Assembly (NCBI GenBank): GCA_963698255.1 | Contig: CAVOQD010000012.1 | Coordinates: 62,001-126,000, forward strand | Direction of reading: 5' to 3' | Length of the DNA: 64,000 bases | Source: JAWKOK01 sp963698255 | Lineage (GTDB): Bacteria; Chloroflexota; Anaerolineae; Caldilineales; Caldilineaceae | Shown here: piece after piece, positions 48,825 through 58,433 of the stretch | Layout: each line of letters starts with the position of its first letter | Position numbering within the stretch: the first letter of the stretch is position 1 | Made by a program: the position numbers and the translations under genes | The notes under the pieces: model-generated | What the model saw: only the letters and a program-made list of their open reading frames with translations | Database searches by the model: none | What the model was told of the DNA's origin: nothing

Positions 48825-50254
48825 CTAGTTCGATTCGAGCGCCTGATTGGCAGAGCCGGAAGCACGGTCGCCGGACCCGATCCTGGATGCTTCAAAGCCG
48901 TCCGACTCAGCGTTATCGGGAAGCAGCCCGCTGCGGATATGGAGATCGTTTTGTGGGAAGGGAATCTCAATCCCATGCTTGGCGAACTCTCGGAAGATCA
49001 TGAAGCGGATATCGCTCATAATCTGCAGCCCACGCGGGGGATCATTGATCCAGAAGTTGAGTTCAAAGTTGAGGCTGGACGGCCCAAAGTCAGTGAAAAG
49101 GGCCATCGGAGGCGGCGGTATCGAGAATAAGGCCATGCCGCTCTGCCACGCCCAGCAGCAGGTCACGCACTTGCTCCGGCTGCGAACCGTAGCTGACGCC
49201 CACCAATACCGTGCGCCTAACCAGCCGATCTGTGTGGGTGAAGGTCTCAACGGTGGATGTCAACAGCGTGCGGTTGGGCACGAAGATCTCAACATTGTCA
49301 ATCGTACGCAGCACGGTCGAACGTAGGCGAAGCTGATCGACTGTGCCACGTTGTCCGCCGACCTGAATGATATCGCCGGGGCGCAATGACCGTTCGTAGA
49401 CCAGCAGGATGCCGCTGGTGAAATTGGCGACAAGATCTTGCAGACCGAAGCTGAGGCCCACAGAGAGACCACCCAGCACAACGGTCAAGGTAGAGAGGTT
49501 GAAGCCGAGCATGGTGACGGCGGTAAAGAAGCCCAGCGCTATCATTGAATAGTAGGTCGTGAGGACAACTGCATTGGTCACGCCGACGTCGGCATCCTCC
49601 CGACGCATCATCGCGCGTCGCAGCAGATCACGGATGATCCAGGCCGAAACAAAGAAGAAGTAGAGCACCACAAGCGCCGATATCAGCGTTCTGAGAACGA
49701 CCTGGGTATCCAACAAGTTGAACAGGACCGTATCGCCCAGCGGCAACGTACCGGAGATCGTCCGCCACGCCAGCCCGAGACCGAGCAGGATCGCGAGCGG
49801 CAGGAGGAATCGGTGCGAATACTGTTTGGCTCTCTCTTCGGACATGGTGGTATAGAGCAGGCCGACCAGGATTCGATAGACGAGGACCAGCCAGAAGATC
49901 GGGATCAGATCTTCGATCAGGCCGACTCGCCACCCATTGGCTTCAAAGTAGGCGATTGCGGCCTCGCTCAATAGGATTCCCAGAATCGGGAAGGCGGTCA
50001 AGGCAAGCGCACGTCCGATGCGCAGCAGACGTTGCCCCCATGTCAGATGCTGTGCATCTGCTACCGGCATCTGAATGAGACCGCCGTCGCAGCCAGCGAC
50101 GCGTCAGGGATTCCAAGACGTAGGGAATCAGCCACGCCAACAGAAAGACGAAGACAAAGGCAACAAGTTGGCGCTGGACCACGGGGCGCTCAACGACGAT
50201 CAAGAGCCGTGCCAACAAATCTCTCAAGATATCAAGTCGACTGGTCGTATCCAT
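48825..50254 (-). CDS. MscS-family mechanosensitive channel (two frameshifts)
   Basis: About 476 residues. The N-terminus has a hydrophobic segment (VAFVFVFLLAWLIPYVL), followed by two or three more predicted membrane helices and the pore-lining/beta region: TVVLGGLSVGLSFGLQDLVANFTSGILLVYERSLRPGDII..GTVDQLRLRSTVLRTIDNVEIFVPN is characteristic of MscS. The C-terminal cytoplasmic part includes IRFMIFREFAKHGIEIPFPQNDLHI, followed by an acidic unstructured tail. One base is skipped near 50071 and 49118. The start at 50254 is one of several close ATGs. It protects against osmotic downshock. Confidence 0.82.
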
Positions 50255-50320
50255 CAATTTCCCCAGTTCCACCATCTTAACAACATACATTGGTCTACGA
50301 TTCCGCCGAGCAACTATACA

Positions 50321-50397
50321 AGCCGCGCTTTGATAGAACGCTGATTCGGCGCATGAGGCTGGCTTCCGCGGAATCAGCGTTCTATCAAAGTGCGGCT
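50321..50397. repeat. Palindromic intergenic repeat, copy D (near-perfect stem)
   Basis: Arms 50321-50347 and 50371-50397 pair in 26 of 27 positions, with a 23-nt spacer. It shares TGATAGAACGC and CGCGGA blocks with copies A-C. It lies between the fused binding protein (stop at 50404) and the MscS gene. Confidence 0.65.
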
Positions 50398-50403
50398 GTA
50401 CCG

Positions 50404-52789
50404 CTATTCGGCCGATTCATCCACCACCGCCGGCGCAGGCAGTTCCAACTCAATACCGCGGGCGTCTGCAATCTGCTGAAAGACCTCATTGACTGCATCT
50501 TCCGGCGGAACACCGTCCGTGAGCACTGCGCTAAACAGTCCATCCAGAGACATCACAAGATCGGCCAAAGCAGGTGTGTTGGGCAGAACGGCTGCAGCCG
50601 AGACCTGCTGGGCAAAGCGAGCCAGTTCCGGGTACTTGCTCAACTCGATGGTCGCGTTGGCCGGCACAACATCACTGATTTCGGCGATGTATTCGGCGGT
50701 CTCTTGATTGGACAGAAAACGCGCAACTTCAGCAGCCAGCGCTGCCTGCTCATCAGTACTCCCACTGTTGATCGTGATGCCGCTGGTCAGAAGGATGGGC
50801 GATGCGGCCCCGCCTGGTCCTGAAGGAAGCGGACTCACACCTAACAGATCCGTATCTACCTCCGCTTTCAACGATTCGTACTCAGAGGCCTTGCCGACAA
50901 AATAGGCTGTCTCTCCCGTCACGAACCGCTGCTGCGCTAGGTCGTGGTCATCGACAACCTCAACCATGCCCTGATCGCGCATGTCGCGCAGCCAGGTTAG
51001 CCAAGCAATCAAAGCCTCACGATTCTCTTCGGTCAGCGAGCCGTCGGGCGTAATGACGCCGCCAAACGATCCGAATCCCCAGAAGCCGTTCCCGAAACTG
51101 GCCTCCAGGGTAATCGGCACGCCACCGGTCGCCTGTGTTTCGAGATCGACCAGATTGACCGCAGGGTCCGAGACCAGTTCACGATTGTAGTAAAGAACGT
51201 TCATATCCGAAAAAAGCGGAAAACCGTAGATTCCATCTTCGTAGCTCATGGCCTCCAGCGCCTTTGGATAGAAGCGCTGTAGCTCATCGGCTGTGAGCAG
51301 TCCGCCCACCCTGCGAAGGGCGCCTTCTGACACCAAGGAGGCTACATCGGTCTGTGCAGCGATGATCATATCCGGGTAGCTGGGGTCATTGGCTGGAGCG
51401 GCCATGAACGCGTCCAAATCGGCAGATTCCACTGTGAAGTTGCGCACAATGACGTTCGGACACTCATCTCGATAGGCCTGCAAGCGATCATCGATGATCT
51501 TGGCCTGCTCGGCAGGCAACAGATTGGCGATTCGCACCACACCAATGGCTCGACAGGCCGACGGACTGGCGGCAGCTGTCCTCGAGGCCCAGCCACTGAT
51601 TGGCGGTAGCTGTCACATCCGTTGCGGCCGCGGCCGGATCGATCAAGCCTTCGAGCACACGATCGTAGATGGCGGAGACCATCTCCAACAGCGTGTCAAC
51701 TTCGCCGGTATTGGGCAGAGCAACCGAGTTTCTGGACTGAATCGACAGGTTGTTCATGACGGGCATCAGGCTTGGGTTGATGTTCAGGCTTTGGCTGGCC
51801 GGAATGCGCTGCACCTCGCGCATGAGCAGTGCGCTCTGTTCGGGGTTGGTGACAAACTTTGCCAGTGCAAGCGCCAATTCGGCCTGTCCCTCAGATGAGG
51901 CGGAACTGAAGAGCAACCCTTCCACGCCGAGCAACGGGCCGGCAGGACCGATCGGGCCGCTCGGTAACGGCACAACGCCCAAGGCATCCTCGCCCAGTCC
52001 CGCCTCGAAGGTCTGGAGATCCTGCGAACTACCGATGTAGTAGGCGGCATCGCCCTCCAAAAAGCGCTCCTGCAGGACAGTGATGTCTGAATCGAGCAAG
52101 ATGCCCGGCAGGTCGCGCGCGGTCTTCAGCCAAGCAAGCCAATTGGCGAAGCCGCCCCGATCCAGAATGACGCGGCCGTCCTCGTCAAACAACTCGCCGC
52201 CAAATGCCTGGATCCCCCAAAACGTGTTGCTGAAATCGTCCGGCATCGCGACAAACCGGCCTGCGTCGGCCTCGCCGATCAGGTCAGACAGCGTTTCCGG
52301 CGGTGAGTCCACCAGTCTCTTGTTGTAGTAGAGCACCGTGGTGCTGAGCGAGATCGGCAGACCATACAAGCGGTCATTCACCGTCATCGACTCGACAGCG
52401 CCTCGCAGATAGCGCTCCATCTCTGTGTCCGCCATCGCTTGGTCGATAGGGCGAAGGAGTCCTTGATCAACCAAAGACCTCACCGCGTCACTGGGTGCGA
52501 ACATCAGATCGGGGCCCAAACCGGAAGGCGCATCGGTCTCAAATTCCTGTAGCATTTCCTCCACGGAATCGAAGCCTTGAATCATGACGGTGGCGTCGGG
52601 ATTGATCTCCATGAACCGTTCGATGATCTGTGAAAGTACAGCCGCTTCAGCTTCATTCCAACTATGCCAGAGTAGAACACGCCCTGACACATTGCCGTTG
52701 GAATCAGTTTGCGGCCCGGCCCCGCAGCCGGCCAACAGAAGCGCAAATGCCGCCATCAAACATCCAATGATCGTGAATCGCCTCAACAT
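50404..52789 (-). CDS. Tandem two-domain extracellular substrate-binding lipoprotein (one frameshift)
   Basis: Two homologous family 1 solute-binding domains in one polypeptide of about 794 residues. The signal peptide has a lipobox (FALLLAGCGAG). Domain 1 (about 30-405): VLLWHSWNEAEAAVLSQIIERF, GLGPDLMFAPSDAVRSLVDQGLL, LYGLPISLSTTVLYYNKRLV. Domain 2 (about 415-790): VVRIANLLPAEQAKIIDDRL, YPDMIIAAQTDVASLVSEGAL, IYGFPLFSDMNVLYYNREL. The domains are joined by skipping one base near 51562; no start with a good RBS exists at the second half, favouring a genuine fusion. No permease genes are adjacent. The ligand is unknown. Confidence 0.72.
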
Positions 52790-52931
52790 ACCATCCTCTC
52801 AGAGCGCCAAATCAACTACGTAGAAATAGATCGCCGACCTATTCTGAACCAATTTGGCCGTCCGGCAAAAGAGCGAGGGGGTCGAGACAACATCGAGACC
52901 CGTAGCTGAAAAGTGAAAACAATTGGCATCA

Positions 52932-52960
52932 TTTACATGAGAAGCCACTGCGGCTATACT
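52932..52960 (+). promoter_or_regulatory. Sigma70-type promoter for the DUF4160/DUF2442 pair
   Basis: TTTACA (52932-52937), 17-nt spacer, TATACT (52955-52960); the ATG at 53011 is 51 nt downstream. A near-consensus match. Confidence 0.6.
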
Positions 52961-53010
52961 TCAGTCATGACGTGTTCAGCGCCAAGTGGATACGGCAAAA
53001 ACGAGAATGG

Positions 53011-53256
53011 ATGAGCGACATACAAACATTGTTGCAAATCGGCCCCTATCGGTTTTTCATCTATTCCATCGACTGCCAAGAACCATCACATGTTCATGTT
53101 GAGCGTGATAACAATGTTGCCAAGTTCTGGCTGGAGCCAGTACGAATGCAAAACAGTGGCGGCTTTCGGCGCAATGAGATCAACCGGATCTATCGAGTGA
53201 TTGACGACAATTTGGATGAGTTGCTGCGAGGTTGGCATGAACGCTGTAGTGATTGA
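53011..53256 (+). CDS. DUF4160 protein
   Basis: An 81-residue protein. LLQIGPYRFFIYSIDCQEPSHVHVERDNNVAKFWLEPVRMQNSGGFRRNEINRI is the standard DUF4160 signature. The function is unproven; DUF4160 genes are commonly paired with DUF2442 genes, which is the arrangement here with a 20-bp overlap. The arrangement is compatible with a toxin-antitoxin-like or regulatory pair, but this is inference. Start at 53011 chosen from family length. Confidence 0.85.
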   Translation: MSDIQTLLQIGPYRFFIYSIDCQEPSHVHVERDNNVAKFWLEPVRMQNSGGFRRNEINRIYRVIDDNLDELLRGWHERCSD

Positions 53257-53530
53257 GTTTCGCGATGTGGCGATTCAAGACGTGTCCGTCTCCGACGACG
53301 CCTTGACTGTAGACCTTGCCGATGGGAGAACGATCAGCGTCCCTTTGGCCTGGTATCCCCGGCTGTGGCACGGCACGACAGCCGAGCGCAACAACTGGCG
53401 CTTGATCGGCAACGGCGTCGGCGTCCACTGGGCGGATTTGGACGAGGACATCAGCGTCGAAGGGCTGATCCTGGGCAAGGCTTCGAATGAGAGTCAACGG
53501 TCGGCGAATCAATGGCTGGTCCAACGATAA
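53237..53530 (+). CDS. DUF2442 protein
   Basis: A 97-residue protein of DUF2442: VAIQDVSVSDDALTVDLADGRTISVPLAWYPRLWHGT...RLIGNGVGVHWADLDEDISVEGLILGK. Its start overlaps the DUF4160 stop, indicating translational coupling. Followed by a very strong hairpin terminator. The function is unknown. Confidence 0.85.
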   Translation: MNAVVIEFRDVAIQDVSVSDDALTVDLADGRTISVPLAWYPRLWHGTTAERNNWRLIGNGVGVHWADLDEDISVEGLILGKASNESQRSANQWLVQR

Positions 53531-53547
53531 GAAGATGTAGATCTTGC

Positions 53548-53599
53548 GACGACAACAAAAATGGCGACGCCTATAGGCGTCGCCATTTTTGTTGTCGTC
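53548..53599. terminator. Perfect 24-bp stem bidirectional terminator
   Basis: A 52-nt perfect hairpin: 24-bp stem with a 4-nt loop (TATA, 53572-53575), containing ATGGCGACGCC / GGCGTCGCCAT flanked by A5 and T5 tracts, so it can work in both directions. It separates the DUF pair (plus) from the aldo/keto reductase (minus). Confidence 0.8.
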
Positions 53600-53627
53600 C
53601 TGGTTTTTTCTCCACCCTCATCGACGC

Positions 53628-54645
53628 TTATGTCAACGAAGGCATGTCCAGTGCGGCGGCCCGGCGCTCTTGCATGTTGTGCTCCATGGCCTGCGGATAG
53701 CGCAAACGCGGCTGCGACACTTCGTTGAGGCGCGCCAGGGCATCGGCCGGCAGCGTCCAGCCGCCTGCGAGGAAGTTATCGCGCGCCTGGGCGACGGTAC
53801 GCGCGCCGGCGATGGCGCTGGTGACGGCCGGCTGCTCCAACACCCAACGCAGCGCCACCTGCGCCGGCGTTCGCCCCAACGCCTCGGCCACTTCCAGGAG
53901 CACCCCCAGGATCTCGTCGCAGTTGTCGGCGTAGAAGCGTGTGGGAAAGACCCATCCCTCCTCGGAACGGGTGCCGGCCACCGTGCGCTCGACCCGGCCG
54001 GTACTTGCCGGTCAAGAAACCGCCCGCCATGGGTCCCCAGGGCACGATGCCCACGCCTTTGAGTTGGCAGACCGGCACGATCTCCTCCTCGATATCTCGC
54101 ACGACCAGACTGTACTGGGGCTGGTAGCAGGCAAAGCGATGCAGGTCCTTGGAGTCGCTGATCCAGATGGCCTCCAGCAGACGCCAGGCCTCATAGTTGC
54201 TACAGGCGATATAGCGCACCTTGCCCTGGCGCACCAGGTCGTCCAGGGCGCGCAACATCTCCTCCAGCGGCGTCTCGGTATCGACGTGGTGGATGTAGTA
54301 GATGTCGATGTAGTCGGTCTGCAAGCGGGCCAGGCTGTCCTCCACCGCGTTCATGATGTAGACGCGCGACATGCCGGAATCATTGGGACCCGGCCCCATG
54401 GGATTGAAGAACTTGGTGGCAATGACCGCCTCACGACGCCTGCCGGCCAAGGCCTTGCCCAGCATCGTCTCGGAGACGCCGGCGCTGTAGGCGTTGGCCG
54501 TGTCAAAGAAGTTGACGCCGGCATCGGTTGCCAGGTCCACGATGCGCTTGGCTTCATCCTCTTCGGTGCCGTGGCCAAAGGTCATGGTGCCCAGGCAGAT
54601 CTCCGACACCTTGAGGCCGGTGCGGCCCATTCGTCGATAGTTCAT
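53628..54645 (-). CDS. Aldo/keto reductase (one frameshift)
   Basis: About 338 residues. MNYRRMGRTGLKVSEICLGTMTFG, GVNFFDTANAYSAGVSE, the Asp-Tyr-Lys-His set (DTANAY, VIATKF, YIHHVD) and the C-terminal ALRWVLEQPAVTSAIAGARTVAQARDN are typical NADPH-dependent AKR features. One base is skipped near 54001. The start at 54645 has GGAGGAG upstream; a 13-residue longer start lacks that. The substrate is unknown. Confidence 0.85.
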
Positions 54646-54710
54646 GCTGCTCCTCCGTTGTTTGTTCCGCCACAAATGATCCACTGTAGAGACAAAGATC
54701 AGTCATCGGT

Positions 54711-57476
54711 TCAGCGCACAACCATCGGCAAAAACAACCGATTGATCGGAACCCCGTCGAGCACACGCATAGTGACGACGCTACTGTTGTTGGCGATGAT
54801 CGGATCGATTTGGTCATCGTTGAAAACACGTGCCTCGCTGTGGATATCCATCGCCGCATCTGCCACGGCCTGGACATAGATGGTCCAGCGCTGATTCAGA
54901 CCGAGTTCAGCCAGGGTACAGTCAAAGCCCATCTGCACGCCGCTCTTTGAGGCCACGCTGCACGCGTCCCGATCATCATCAACGGATTTCAAAGTGAAGA
55001 GGCCGTTGCCAAAAAGCGTGTTGTTGACGACGACATTGGTGGCGATTGCCGGCCCCAGATTGTCGACAACGAGCGTGTACGTGAATGGCGCCTCCGGCGG
55101 GGTAACACCATTCGGGACAACGAAGTTCTGGAGCTTGAGATCGGCAACTTCGATGCCGTCCACAACGCGAATCGACACCGTGTCGCTGTTGTTGGCGGTC
55201 ACAGGGTCGGCCTGGTCGTTGTTATAGACTCGCGCCGCGCTGTGGATGTCCATCGGCGTATCGGCCACGACCCGTACGCTGATAGACCAGCGGGCGTTGA
55301 CGCCAAGCCGAGCCGCTGCACACTCAAAGCCAAGGCGAGATCCGCTTTGCGCAGCGACAGCACAGGCATCGCGGTCGTCGCTGACGCCGAGTAACGTAAA
55401 CGCACGGCCGCTGAAGAGCGTGTTGCTGACTGTTACGTTGGTTGCGACGGCCGGTCCTAGATTGTCTACAATGAATGTAACCGTGAACGGTTCGCTGACC
55501 GCTACCTCTCCTGTGGGGGCGAAGAGCTTTTGCAACTCAAGATCTGCAGCGGACCTTGCCAGATTGAACATCGTACAAGTGACGTCTTGATCGGGCATAG
55601 TCAGGTAGCCATACACGCCGCTCCCGCTGGTTTTGGCCGGATCGCTACAACTGAAATCCGTGCGATAGGCGGCAAGACTGGTGCCGGCCCCCACCAGTTC
55701 GCCAAAGGTGGCGACAGATCCCACCGGGACCGTCGTGCTGGAGGCCGCGCCCGCACCGGCCTCCGCCCCAAGCACGCCGTTGGCCTCCATGATAAAGCGA
55801 CCGGGATCCGATGCCGGAGCCAGGGCATTGACCACCAGCAAGGTCTTGATCTTGCGCGTATTCGTAAACGTACAGGTCATGTCGGCGTCGGGCATCGTCA
55901 GGCCCGCAGTCGTTCCGTTGCCGGCTGGCCCGCCCTGATCACAGCCGTAAATGGTTGTATAATTGGCAAGATCGGTAAGGGTGCCCGCGGTTTCACGGAC
56001 GACAACAGACCCACCAACATCCACCGTGGACGTAACCACCGCACCGCTCCCTCCTTGCACACCGGCAACGCCATCGACGTGCATGACAAAGAGGCCGCTG
56101 TCGACGACGGGGATCAGGGCATTGGTCACTGTCAGCACCCTGGTCTTGCGTACATTCATGAAACTGCACGTCACATCCGCATTGGGTGCGATAAATGCGG
56201 CAGTCGTACCGGTCCCGGATACTCCGCCGGTGTCGCAGGCGTAGCTGCTTTCGTAGTTGCCCAGCGCGCTGAACGCGCCGGCGCTCTCACTGATCACGAC
56301 TGGCGCGCCCACATCAACAGTGGTCGCCACAACCGCTCCGTCACCGGCTTCAGCACCGGCAACGCCGCCAATGTGCATCACGAAGAGACCGTCGTCGTTG
56401 GTCGGCGTGAGTGCTTTGGTCACTGTTACGGTACGTGTCCGCACATTGGTGAAAACGCAGGTCACATCGACATCAGGCATCGTGAATGCAGTCTCGACGC
56501 CCGAACCCGCCGTTCCGCCATTGTCACAGACATAGCTGCTACGATAGTCAGATAGATCTGTGCCGGCGCTCGCGGTCTCGCTCACGATCACCGATGCGCC
56601 CACGTCGGCCGTGGCTACTGCCGATGCACCGTCCCCTCCGGCCTCTCCGGCGACACCGTCCGCGTGCATTACAAAGCGACCGGCATCGCTCACAGGCTCC
56701 AGCGCTTTCTCCACAGTTAGCTTTCGAGTCTTGCGCACATTGGTGAAGGTGCAGGTCGTGTCGGCATCAGGCATGATGAACGTCGCGCTGGCGCCGATGC
56801 CCGATGGGCTGCCACCGTCACAGGCGTAGCTGCTCTCATAGACGGCCAAATCGGTCCCGTCGCCCGCAGTCTCGCTGATCACGACTGACGCACCCACATT
56901 GACCGTGGCTACGGCCGTTGCCCCATCGCCCCCGGCTTCGCCGGCGACACCCTCAGCATGCATCACAAAGACCCCCGTATCATCCACGGGTTCCAGCGCT
57001 TTCACCACAGTCAGTTTCCTGGTCTTGCGCACATTGGTGAAGGTGCACGACACATTGGAGTCAGATAGGGTGAACGTCGCACTGACGCCGGGGCCTGACG
57101 GACCGCCATTGTCACAGACGTAGCTGCTTTCATAGTTGGCCAAATCGGTGGCAGTGCCCGCGGCCTCGCGGATCGTGACCGAAGCGCTCACTGCTAGCGA
57201 GGTCGTGATCCACGCACCATGACCGGCCTCTGCGCCCGTAGCATCGCCCGCATGGACGACAAAACGCCCATCGTCGTCGTTGGGGATCAGAACCTTGGTC
57301 ACCGTCAATGTGACGGAATCGCTGATGACAGCCTGATTGGCACGCACAGATGAAGTCATCACGGCCACCAACGCGCACAACGCCACGATCGGCAGCAGGA
57401 TCGAACCACTCACACCAACATATCTGCGCCGGTTGGATCGGGATAATTGAAACGGAACGGACAAAAACCGCAACAT
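54711..57476 (-). CDS. Secreted protein with six approximately 95-residue repeats, two DUF11-type domains and an LFLPMVVR tail
   Basis: A 921-residue protein. A signal peptide occupies residues 1-45. About 55-635 comprise six repeats, each beginning LTV.KAL.P..D.G.FVMHA.GV.G.EAG and ending Y.SSY.CD.G..SG.G....FTMPD.DVTCTFTNVRKTR. About 640-780 and 780-915 are two DUF11/CARDB-like domains (ADLELQKLFAPTGEVAVSEPFTVTF-like and VADLKLQNFVVPNGVTPPEAPFTYTL-like). The tail is INRLFLPMVVR. The conserved Cys pairs in each repeat may form disulfides. Intact frame. Probably a surface protein. Confidence 0.78.
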   Translation of the reverse strand: MLRFLSVPFQLSRSNRRRYVGVSGSILLPIVALCALVAVMTSSVRANQAVISDSVTLTVTKVLIPNDDDGRFVVHAGDATGAEAGHGAWITTSLAVSASVTIREAAGTATDLANYESSYVCDNGGPSGPGVSATFTLSDSNVSCTFTNVRKTRKLTVVKALEPVDDTGVFVMHAEGVAGEAGGDGATAVATVNVGASVVISETAGDGTDLAVYESSYACDGGSPSGIGASATFIMPDADTTCTFTNVRKTRKLTVEKALEPVSDAGRFVMHADGVAGEAGGDGASAVATADVGASVIVSETASAGTDLSDYRSSYVCDNGGTAGSGVETAFTMPDVDVTCVFTNVRTRTVTVTKALTPTNDDGLFVMHIGGVAGAEAGDGAVVATTVDVGAPVVISESAGAFSALGNYESSYACDTGGVSGTGTTAAFIAPNADVTCSFMNVRKTRVLTVTNALIPVVDSGLFVMHVDGVAGVQGGSGAVVTSTVDVGGSVVVRETAGTLTDLANYTTIYGCDQGGPAGNGTTAGLTMPDADMTCTFTNTRKIKTLLVVNALAPASDPGRFIMEANGVLGAEAGAGAASSTTVPVGSVATFGELVGAGTSLAAYRTDFSCSDPAKTSGSGVYGYLTMPDQDVTCTMFNLARSAADLELQKLFAPTGEVAVSEPFTVTFIVDNLGPAVATNVTVSNTLFSGRAFTLLGVSDDRDACAVAAQSGSRLGFECAAARLGVNARWSISVRVVADTPMDIHSAARVYNNDQADPVTANNSDTVSIRVVDGIEVADLKLQNFVVPNGVTPPEAPFTYTLVVDNLGPAIATNVVVNNTLFGNGLFTLKSVDDDRDACSVASKSGVQMGFDCTLAELGLNQRWTIYVQAVADAAMDIHSEARVFNDDQIDPIIANNSSVVTMRVLDGVPINRLFLPMVVR

Positions 57477-57705
57477 TTTCCTTACCTTTGTTCATTGAAC
57501 AGATCTCGTCCACTGTTCAGAAGCGATGAAAACGCAATCATACCATAGTTTTCCGCCGAAAGAAGACACGTTGAAACACCGGCGGAAGTCGACGCCGACA
57601 CCAACATCTAGCGAGAGAGGTGTACGCCTACAAAGGTTGGACCGATCTGGAAGGCGAATGCATTCGAAGGGCAAGCAGACGAGCTAAAGAGGCTGCATGG
57701 CCGGT

Positions 57706-58419
57706 TCAACGGCGGTCTGATGGGCGAGCCTTGGCATGCTCAACGAACCTCCGAATCTTCTCATGATCCTTGCGCCCCGGCTCCGCTTCGACTCCGCTGC
57801 TCACGTCCACGCCCCACGGGTGAACCGCGCTCACCGCCGCGGCCACATTGTCCGGCGTCAGGCCGCCGGCCAGCAGCAGGCCGGGATAGCGGCGGGCCAG
57901 CGTCGCTGCCACACGCCAGTCGGTCCGTTTGCCGGTGCCGCCATATTCGTCGGGATCGTAGGCGTCGACCATCAGGCTTGGGCGTGGGCCATCGGCCACA
58001 TCAACCTCAAGCGCAAACCGGTCAGCCTCGGCCAGCGCCTGCTCGGCGGTGGCCGGACGCAGCGCTTTGTATGCCCGCCCCTCCAGCGAAGCCAACATTC
58101 CGGCCCTTCATCGCCATGCAATTGGGCGAAATCCAGTCCGGCAGTGGCCATGGTTTTCTGGATTTCAGGCAGAGGACTCGTTGACGAAGACGCCGACAAA
58201 TTTGGGGAGAGGAAAGATCGAAGATCGAAGATCGGCGTTGGCGGCGGTCTTTGATCTTTGATCTTTGATCTTCGCCACAATCTCTGCGACCTTGTCGGGT
58301 TCAACGTAGCGTGGCGACTTGGGGTAGAGGATGAAGCCGAGCAGATCGGCGCCGGCCTCGACGGCCACCATTGCGTCTTCGATATTGGTGATGCCGCAGA
58401 TCTTGACCTTGATTGCCAT
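57706..58419 (-). CDS. trpF: Phosphoribosylanthranilate isomerase with a hairpin insertion (two frameshifts)
   Basis: Isomerises PRA to CdRP in tryptophan synthesis. MAIKVKICGITNIEDAMVAVEAGADLLGFILYPKSPRYV is the canonical start; FVGVFVNES, QLHGDE, FKALRP-type (YKALRP) and DAYDPDEYGGTG...LLLAGGLTPDNV are the usual motifs. About 22 residues (from about KDQRSKTAANADLRSSI to FPLP) interrupt the sequence between EIVAKI and KFVGVF; their DNA is a tandem AAGATC/GATCTT hairpin. One base is skipped near 58168; near 58103 the shift is equivalent to two extra or one missing base. The start at 58419 has AGGAG about 14 nt upstream, separating it from the HAD gene whose frame is continuous with it. Confidence 0.8.
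58213..58273. repeat. Tandem-heptamer hairpin inside trpF
   Basis: Arm 58213-58233 consists of AAAGATCG-type heptamers and arm 58253-58273 of GATCTTT heptamers; they pair with two or three mismatches around a GC-rich loop. The insertion is in frame and adds residues to TrpF. Confidence 0.6.
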
Positions 58420-58433
58420 GGACTCTGTGTCTC

